This document shows, piece after piece, positions 60,906 through 64,000 of a stretch of DNA of 64,000 nucleotides (the stretch's first letter is position 1; the number at the start of each line of letters is the position of its first letter). The position numbers were made by a program, and so were the translations under genes. This DNA is from JBDHHQ01 sp039586035 (GTDB taxonomy: Bacteria > Gemmatimonadota > Gemmatimonadetes > Longimicrobiales > Gaopeijiaceae), in the NCBI GenBank assembly GCA_039586035.1, contig JBDHLD010000013.1:57842-121841 (forward strand), in the 5' to 3' direction. The notes under the pieces were generated by a model. The model did no database searches. It saw only the letters and a list, made by a program, of their open reading frames with translations, and was not told the DNA's origin.

Positions 60906-63900
60906 TCACGCCACACCAGGCACGCGGGGCGCCACCAAGGGGCCCACCCCGTTCGACTCCAGCAATCGGTTCAGCGCGTCGAGGTCGTCGCGCAGGATGT
61001 TCCGGACCGCCTCCAACTCGAGGCTCAACTCCTGGTCCACGTCCCGGAAGCGCGCCTGCAGGCCCTCCGTGGGTCGGGCGTCGACGTGCTCGCCACGCTG
61101 CGTCTGGGCCGCGGTGATCAGCCAGTTGAGCTGTCGGCGAACCCGTCCGGGTTGATCGAAGAGGCCCAGCTCCTGGATCAGGCCGTCACGAGCTTCCTGA
61201 AGCCGCCCGGAGAGCGCAGCGCTCTCCGCCACGGCTTCCTCCACCCAGATGGCGTCGGGGAACGTCTCCGGCAACCGCTGCTCCAGGCTCGCCAGCTGGT
61301 CCCGGACATCGTCGATTCGGCCCACGGCGTCGTCCAGGGCCGAGAGCCGGACCATGGCCTCGTACAGGAAGTCGAACTGTTCCTGGAGGTGGGCTACCGA
61401 AACCGCGGTGAGGCGCGGGTCCTTCAGGACCGTGAGCGGCTGCGTGTCGCTCCAGCCGTCCACGTCCAGCCGGACTCGATACTGGCCGGGTACCGCTCGG
61501 GGACCTCCGCCCGAAGTGATGTCGCGGCCTGGCGTGGCATGACGCAGATCCCAGACCAATCGCTGCGATCCTGCCTCGGAGGTCAAGCCCTCGAAGCGTC
61601 GGATCACGTCGCCGTCGGCATCCAGGATCTCCACCGCCACGGATTCGCCGCCGGCGGCTGGCTGGTAGTAGATGACCGCCCCTTCCGGCGCGTTGGTTCC
61701 CTTCGCGTCCTCGGGAATCATGGCGCCGAAGACGTGGTCCCGGGCGTAGTGACCCGGGCCGTCCTGCCAGCGGGACCGGTAGGCGGGGCGCGGACGGTAG
61801 AGGTGGCTTTCCATGCTCACGCCGTGGTCGACCTGTCGAAGGAGGCTCAGGTCGTCGAGGATCCAGAAGCCGCGACCCTGGGTGGCGACGGCCAGGTCCC
61901 CGAAGGTGCTCTGGATGGCCAGGTCCGTAACGGGCGATGCCGGTAGCCCCCCTTCGAGCTCCCGCCAGGACGCACCGTCGTCCAGCGAGAGGAAGAGACC
62001 GAACTCGGTGCCCGCGAACAACAGCCCCTCTCGTTCGGGATCCTCCCGGACCGTGCGGGTCGGGTGGTCGGCGGGAATGCCGTTGGCACCATCGGCAATG
62101 CGGACCCACGTGGAGCCGTAGTCGTCGGTCCTGTAGAGGTAGGGTTGCCAGTCATCCAGGCGGTATCGGTACGCCGCCAGGTACGCCCGCTCCGGACGAT
62201 GCGGCGACGGTTCGAGGCGGTTGACCGTGGCGGGCATGGGTAGATCGGGCGGGGTCACGTCGGACCAGCTCTCGCCTCCATCCCGGCTCACGTGTACGCG
62301 CCCGTCGTTCGACCCCGTCCAGAGAATGCCCTGCTGGAGGGGCGACTCGCGGATCTGCAGGAGCGCCGACCAGATCTCGACACCGGTCACGTCGAAAGAG
62401 ATGGGGCCACCGGCCATGGCGAAGTGGGCGGTGTCGTTTCCCGTCAGGTCCGGCGAGATGACCTCCCACCGGTGCCCCTCGTCGGTGGAGCGGTGGACGA
62501 ACTGGGAGCCCACGTACATGACGTCCGGATCGTGCGGCGAGATCTCCAGGGCGAAGTTCCACTGCATCCGGTACCGCAAATCTGCCTCGGCCATGCCCTC
62601 TTGGTTCTGGGGATAGGGGCGCACCTGACGGAACTCCTCGGTCCGAGTGTCCGTCCGGGCCAGACGTCCACCGAAGCATCCGCTGAAGACCACCGCCGGG
62701 TCGTCGGGACGAGGCAGGATGGGGCCGGTCTCGCATCCGCCGTGGGACCGCCAGTGCTGCAGCGTCACGCCGGTGCCCGTGGCCGCCGTCGGGAGCGAGA
62801 GAGACGAGTTGTCTTGCTGGGTGCCGTAGACGCGGTAGGGGAACTGGTTGTCCACTACCACCGAGTACATCTCGGCGGTGGGTTGGTTGAGCTGACTCGA
62901 CCACGTGCGGCCTCCGTCCAGCGTCACCGTGACCCCGCCGTCGTTGCCCTCCACCATGATCCTCGGGTCGTCGGGGTTGATCCAAAGGTCGTGATGGTCA
63001 CTGTGCGGCATACGAAGCGACTGGAAGGTCCGACCTCCGTCCACCGACTTCCACAGTCCCGAGTTCAGCGCCCAGAGGGTGTTTTCGTCGCTGGGGTCCG
63101 CGTGGAGATGGTTGTAGTACCAGGGCCGCGATCGGATCCTCCGGTCGGGGTTCAACAGGGTCCAGGTCTGGCCGCCGTCCTCCGATCGGTATAGCCCCCC
63201 GTCGTCACCCGGCGCCTCGACCAGAGCCCAGACGCGGTCCGGATTCGCCGGAGCCACGGTCAAGCCGATCTTGCCGATGAGGCCCGAGGGGAGACCGTTC
63301 CCCAGCCGTTGCCAGGAGTCACCCCCATCCGTCGTCTTGTAGACGCCGCCCCCCTTGGCGCCCGAGATCATGGTCCAGGGCTTCCGCTCGCCGCGCCACA
63401 GCGCCGCGTACAGGATGCGTGGGTTCGACGGGTCCATGACCAGGTCGATGGCGCCAATGGAATCCGAGTGGAAAAGCACCCTGTCCCAGGTGGCTCCCCC
63501 GTCGGTCGACCGGAAGACGCCCCTCTGGTCGTTGCGTCCGAACGGGTTGCCCGTGGCGGCCAGGAAGACGCGATCGGGGTCGTCGGGGTGGGTGCGAATG
63601 CGGGCCACGGTTCCGGTTTCGCCCAGGCCCAGGAACCGCCAGCTCCGACCGCGGTCGTCCGAGCGCCAGACGCCCTTGCCGGTGGTGGCGTTGCCCCGAA
63701 TCGCGGCCGAGCCGGTGCCGACGTAGATCACGTTGGGATCGGCTTCGGCCACCTCGACCGCGCCGATGGAGCCTACGTCCAGCCAGCCGTCGGTCACGTT
63801 CCGCCAGGACATGCCGGCGTTCTCGGTGGTCCACACGCCGCCACCGGTCGAGCCCATGAAGAACGTGTGCGGTCGGTCCGGCACGCCGTCCACCGCCGTG

Positions 63901-64000
63901 ACGCGTCCCCCTCGGAAGGGCCCCAATTGGCGGAAGGTCAGCGCGTTGAGCGCGTCGTCCGGCGGAGGGCCCTCCTGCGCCCGGAGCGGAACGGGGCTCG
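60906..64000 (-). CDS. Secreted Asp-box (BNR/sortilin-like) propeller protein, paralogue 3 (5' end outside window)
   Basis: At least 1030 residues are present; the start lies beyond the right edge. The visible N-terminal end, LRAQEGPPPDDALNALTFRQ, looks like a signal-peptidase site followed by the mature start, so only about 20 residues are missing. Next come LGPFRGGRVTAVDG and PHTFFMGSTGGGVWTTENAG, almost identical in pattern to paralogue 1. Asp boxes include SDDRGRSW, STDGGATW, TTDGGDSW, SEDGGQTW, SRDGGESW and TDDYGSTW. The C-terminal helices are charged. A TTG at 63926 is not a real start. DinB follows after 49 bp. Confidence 0.92.
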   Translation of the reverse strand, partial: SPVPLRAQEGPPPDDALNALTFRQLGPFRGGRVTAVDGVPDRPHTFFMGSTGGGVWTTENAGMSWRNVTDGWLDVGSIGAVEVAEADPNVIYVGTGSAAIRGNATTGKGVWRSDDRGRSWRFLGLGETGTVARIRTHPDDPDRVFLAATGNPFGRNDQRGVFRSTDGGATWDRVLFHSDSIGAIDLVMDPSNPRILYAALWRGERKPWTMISGAKGGGVYKTTDGGDSWQRLGNGLPSGLIGKIGLTVAPANPDRVWALVEAPGDDGGLYRSEDGGQTWTLLNPDRRIRSRPWYYNHLHADPSDENTLWALNSGLWKSVDGGRTFQSLRMPHSDHHDLWINPDDPRIMVEGNDGGVTVTLDGGRTWSSQLNQPTAEMYSVVVDNQFPYRVYGTQQDNSSLSLPTAATGTGVTLQHWRSHGGCETGPILPRPDDPAVVFSGCFGGRLARTDTRTEEFRQVRPYPQNQEGMAEADLRYRMQWNFALEISPHDPDVMYVGSQFVHRSTDEGHRWEVISPDLTGNDTAHFAMAGGPISFDVTGVEIWSALLQIRESPLQQGILWTGSNDGRVHVSRDGGESWSDVTPPDLPMPATVNRLEPSPHRPERAYLAAYRYRLDDWQPYLYRTDDYGSTWVRIADGANGIPADHPTRTVREDPEREGLLFAGTEFGLFLSLDDGASWRELEGGLPASPVTDLAIQSTFGDLAVATQGRGFWILDDLSLLRQVDHGVSMESHLYRPRPAYRSRWQDGPGHYARDHVFGAMIPEDAKGTNAPEGAVIYYQPAAGGESVAVEILDADGDVIRRFEGLTSEAGSQRLVWDLRHATPGRDITSGGGPRAVPGQYRVRLDVDGWSDTQPLTVLKDPRLTAVSVAHLQEQFDFLYEAMVRLSALDDAVGRIDDVRDQLASLEQRLPETFPDAIWVEEAVAESAALSGRLQEARDGLIQELGLFDQPGRVRRQLNWLITAAQTQRGEHVDARPTEGLQARFRDVDQELSLELEAVRNILRDDLDALNRLLESNGVGPLVAPRVPGVA

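Noticed and set aside
1..64000. tRNA, rRNA, riboswitch, integrase or transposase
   Set aside because: I looked through the gaps between genes and saw no cloverleaf, no known riboswitch core, and no mobile-element gene or flanking repeats; a covariance-model scan would be needed to exclude small RNAs.

Overview
The window is a GC-rich, densely coded bacterial chromosome segment carrying about fifty protein genes. I see no rRNA or tRNA gene, no CRISPR array, no transposase and no phage gene. The gene content suggests a Gram-negative member of the Gemmatimonadota or a neighbouring phylum such as Acidobacteriota: three giant Asp-box/sortilin-like secreted proteins, a DUF5916 outer-membrane protein, an orphan MacB/FtsX-type permease, DUF885 and S9 peptidases, eukaryote-like Ser/Thr kinases (one fused to TPRs), DinB lipoproteins and many Sec/Tat/lipoprotein signals. 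This taxonomic placement is inferred from gene content only.

Layout. 1-5394 (minus): a CoA ligase, a TolB-like/TPR membrane protein and a Tat-exported molybdenum hydroxylase whose large subunit runs off the left edge. 5731-6192 (plus): a small heat-shock protein with a strong terminator. 6367-11731 (minus): a membrane-embedded spermidine-synthase-like protein, a Pcm methyltransferase with a signal-like N-terminus, a secreted LVIVD-repeat protein and a helix-hairpin-helix protein. 11918-16312 (plus): an ECF sigma factor, a small putative regulator, an MscS-like protein, a 36-residue membrane peptide, dodecin, a DUF937 protein, a BON-LysM protein and a fatty-acid desaturase, which read together as an envelope-stress block. 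16600-29395: a DUF5916 protein, a soluble Ser/Thr kinase, a glycosylasparaginase, RsmD, an alpha/beta hydrolase, an unrecognised three-repeat membrane-anchored protein, a spondin-domain lipoprotein and a membrane Ser/Thr kinase with TPRs. The last of these is preceded by a 20-bp tandem-repeat block.

29417-38325: an M24 peptidase and a hotdog thioesterase (minus) lie divergent from a complete Liv-type ABC importer (binding protein, two ATPases, two permeases). An acyl-CoA ligase gene sits between the ATPase and permease genes, coupled to both by ATGA overlaps. This implies import followed by CoA activation of a carboxylic acid. 38485-44242: the first Asp-box protein, a leucine-rich-repeat protein, an NhaC-type antiporter and a frameshifted N-terminal scrap of formate dehydrogenase. 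45273-47534: feoAB behind a Fur-box-like site. 47573-54195 (minus): the orphan permease and a coupled S9 peptidase/DUF885 pair. 54409-64000: a CsgG-like/TPR/barrel protein, two DinB proteins, a small lipoprotein and two more Asp-box paralogues, the last running off the right edge.

The strongest leads for undescribed biology are the three-repeat protein, the ECF-sigma block with its unusual partner, the Liv importer with its built-in ligase, the tandem repeat before the TPR kinase, and the formate dehydrogenase remnant. I do not see a defence island or an obviously unprecedented multi-gene machine.
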